A DNA stretch of 7,367 nucleotides, from contig JAICWZ010000086.1 in NCBI GenBank assembly GCA_025966355.1, forward strand, positions 1 through 7,367. The letters run 5' to 3'. Below the pieces are notes generated by a model. That model ran no database searches, had not been told where the DNA came from, and saw only the letters and a program-made list of their open reading frames with translations. Position 1 is the first letter of the stretch. Each line of letters starts with the position of its first letter. A program made the position numbers and the translations under genes. This document shows positions 6,465-7,367 of this stretch, piece by piece. The DNA comes from Thermomicrobiaceae bacterium (GTDB taxonomy: Bacteria; Chloroflexota; Chloroflexia; Thermomicrobiales; Thermomicrobiaceae).

Positions 6465-6989
6465 TCAGGTTTCGAGGCGGATGTCGACCTCGACCTGATC
6501 GGTGCCGTTGACGGTCGACGTGACGGTGGGCAGGCCGAGGGCATTCAGGAGTCGGATCATGCGCACGTTGCCGGCGAGCACCAGCGCATAGAGGCAATCG
6601 ATCTCGTTCTGACGCGCGATCTGGATGAGCAAGCGTGTCAGCGCGATGCCGACGCCACGCCCCTGCCAGCGATCCTCGACCAATGCCGCATATTCAGCGA
6701 TCTTCGTCTGTGGCTCACGATCGTAGCGCACCACCGCGACGATCTCGTGTGGCCGCTCCGGATCGAGCGCGACGAGCCCGCAACGATCGACGCCGTCGAC
6801 GTTTGTGAAATAGTGGGCACGCTCGTCTGAGAGTTCCGGCAGAAAGCCGAAATGCCGTGAATAGATCGAATTTTCGCTCAGCCGCCGGTGAAAACGCTGC
6901 AACGCTTCGGCGTCCGACGAGCGGATCATGCGTGCGGAGATGACGGAGCCATCGGACAGTGTCAACGGTTGAACATCGAGTGCGTGCAT
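6465..6989 (-). CDS. GNAT-family acetyltransferase resembling Pat catalytic domain
   Basis: A 174-aa acetyl-CoA-dependent N-acetyltransferase. The N-terminal half has SARMIRSSDAEALQRFHRRL and SENSIYSRHFGFLPELSDE (39-56), a pattern shared with the GNAT domain of bacterial protein lysine acetyltransferases (Pat/PatZ type). The acetyl-CoA loop is WQGRGVG at 108-114, and E99 in AEYAALVEDRW sits where Pat enzymes carry their catalytic glutamate. VLAGNVRMIRLLNALGL at 137-153 is the usual C-terminal GNAT segment. It lacks the cyclic-nucleotide-binding or acyl-CoA-synthetase-like domains that full-length Pat proteins carry. ATG 6989 is chosen because GGGAGGGAG ends 8 nt upstream; GTG 6998 would place that site against the start. 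The gene converges on the glycosylase gene, 36 bp apart. The substrate (protein lysine or small molecule) cannot be told from sequence. Confidence 0.85.
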   Translation of the reverse strand: MHALDVQPLTLSDGSVISARMIRSSDAEALQRFHRRLSENSIYSRHFGFLPELSDERAHYFTNVDGVDRCGLVALDPERPHEIVAVVRYDREPQTKIAEYAALVEDRWQGRGVGIALTRLLIQIARQNEIDCLYALVLAGNVRMIRLLNALGLPTVTSTVNGTDQVEVDIRLET

Positions 6990-6997
6990 CGCGACCA

Positions 6998-7006
6998 CTC
7001 CCTCCC
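6998..7006 (-). promoter_or_regulatory. Shine-Dalgarno of the GNAT gene (GGGAGGGAG)
   Basis: Read on the minus strand, this purine run ends 8 nt before ATG 6989. It decides against GTG 6998, which overlaps it. Confidence 0.6.
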
Positions 7007-7131
7007 GACGCGCAGTGTGGCGGAGATCGTGTTTCCGCAGGAGCCGGATCGTGCCTGTATGGTACTACCGATGCGACGCGCACGAAAGACCGGCAAACCG
7101 GCGACGACACGCCAAAAGCGGCGAACGGCTG

Positions 7132-7140
7132 TGATAGAAT
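7132..7140 (+). promoter_or_regulatory. Extended -10 promoter of tRNA-Cys
   Basis: TGATAGAAT combines the TGn extension with TAGAAT, five of six matches to TATAAT. It places the transcription start near 7147, about 11 bp before the mature tRNA. No good -35 hexamer is seen upstream, which suits an extended -10 promoter. Confidence 0.5.
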
Positions 7141-7157
7141 CCCTACCTGTGCAAACC

Positions 7158-7228
7158 GGCGCCGTAGCCAAGCGGCAAGGCAGGAGTCTGCAAAACTCTG
7201 ATCGGCGGTTCGAATCCGCCCGGCGCCT
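7158..7228 (+). tRNA. tRNA-Cys (anticodon GCA)
   Basis: A complete 71-nt cloverleaf. The acceptor stem GGCGCCG (7158-7164) pairs perfectly with CGGCGCC (7221-7227). The D stem is GCC/GGC (7167-7169 with 7179-7181). The anticodon stem GGAGT/ACTCT (7183-7187, 7195-7199, one G-U pair) encloses the loop CTGCAAA, giving anticodon GCA at 7190-7192. The T arm is GGCGG-TTCGAAT-CCGCC (7204-7220). The discriminator base at 7228 is U, the identity element expected for cysteine. CCA is not encoded (CCC follows), so it must be added after transcription. No intrinsic terminator with a T-run follows. Confidence 0.97.
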
Positions 7229-7260
7229 CCCCTCGTGCACGATCCTCGATGAACAGAGAC

Positions 7261-7291
7261 TTGACGACCATCCCCGTCGTCGATTTATGCT
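7261..7291 (+). promoter_or_regulatory. Possible sigma-70-type promoter for the gene at 7340
   Basis: TTGACG at 7261-7266 matches five of six -35 consensus bases. The best following -10 is TATGCT at 7286-7291 (four of six) with a long 19-bp spacer; TTTATG at 17 bp is weaker. It stands 48 bp upstream of the next start codon, the right place for a promoter between the tRNA and that gene. Confidence 0.4.
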
Positions 7292-7339
7292 GCGCAGGGC
7301 GTATTGATTGCGGCCGGCGCGATACGGGAGGGGTGCGTC

Positions 7340-7367
7340 GTGGATGAGCACGCGAAGCAGTTGTACG
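7340..7367 (+). CDS. Start of an unidentified gene, 3'-truncated by window edge
   Basis: GTG 7340 follows GGGAGGGG (7326-7333) with a 6-nt gap, a strong ribosome binding site. The first nine residues would be MDEHAKQLY; too little remains to name a family. An out-of-frame ATG at 7344 is a weaker alternative, being 10 nt from the same site. Confidence 0.5.

Noticed and set aside
7231..7250. CGTGCACG palindrome after tRNA-Cys as a terminator
   Set aside because: The palindrome is short, leaves no stable loop, and is not followed by a T-run.
6888..7307. 139-aa plus-strand frame spanning the GNAT 5' end and tRNA-Cys
   Set aside because: It crosses a certain tRNA gene and an opposing gene, and has no homology-like pattern.

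Overview
This is an ordinary, densely packed bacterial chromosome segment of high G+C content, with GTG and TTG starts next to clear Shine-Dalgarno sequences. The gene set and protein character (a DtxR regulator with a FeoA-like tail, RecJ, a double-BON acidic protein, adenine deaminase, a family-4-like uracil-DNA glycosylase and a Pat-like GNAT) would fit a Chloroflexota bacterium of the Thermomicrobia type. That placement is inference from general resemblance and was not tested by a search. I see no insertion sequence, phage gene, CRISPR array, rRNA or other mobile signature.

Layout. (1) 1-502, plus strand: the 3' part of a DtxR/MntR-type metal-dependent repressor, cut by the window edge. 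(2) 608-2305, plus: recJ, the single-strand 5'-3' exonuclease, starting at a TTG. (3) 2315-3070, minus: an acidic protein with a BON domain at each end, convergent with recJ across only 9 bp. (4) 3071-3183: a 113-bp divergent promoter region with an AT-rich block and a perfect 12-bp palindrome. (5) 3184-6428, plus: a probable four-gene operon of a MerR-like regulator, a small unknown protein overlapping it by 10 bp, adenine deaminase (ade), and a uracil-DNA glycosylase; the gaps are -10, 25 and 14 bp. (6) 6465-6989, minus: a GNAT acetyltransferase resembling the catalytic domain of Pat protein acetyltransferases, convergent with the glycosylase. (7) 7158-7228, plus: tRNA-Cys(GCA) behind an extended -10 promoter. 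(8) 7340 to the end, plus: the first nine codons of another gene, preceded by a good Shine-Dalgarno and a possible promoter.

How the genes may work together. RecJ and the glycosylase both serve DNA repair: the glycosylase would remove deaminated bases, and RecJ acts in recombination and in processing repair ends. Adenine deaminase works in purine salvage (adenine to hypoxanthine). Its close linkage to a deaminated-base glycosylase under a MerR-like regulator is suggestive but unproven.

The most unusual point is the glycosylase. It keeps the family 4 catalytic motifs but has lost all four cysteines that normally bind the [4Fe-4S] cluster, and it carries an extra arginine-rich loop where UdgX carries its specialised loop. 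I see no clearly new multi-gene defence or mobile system here.
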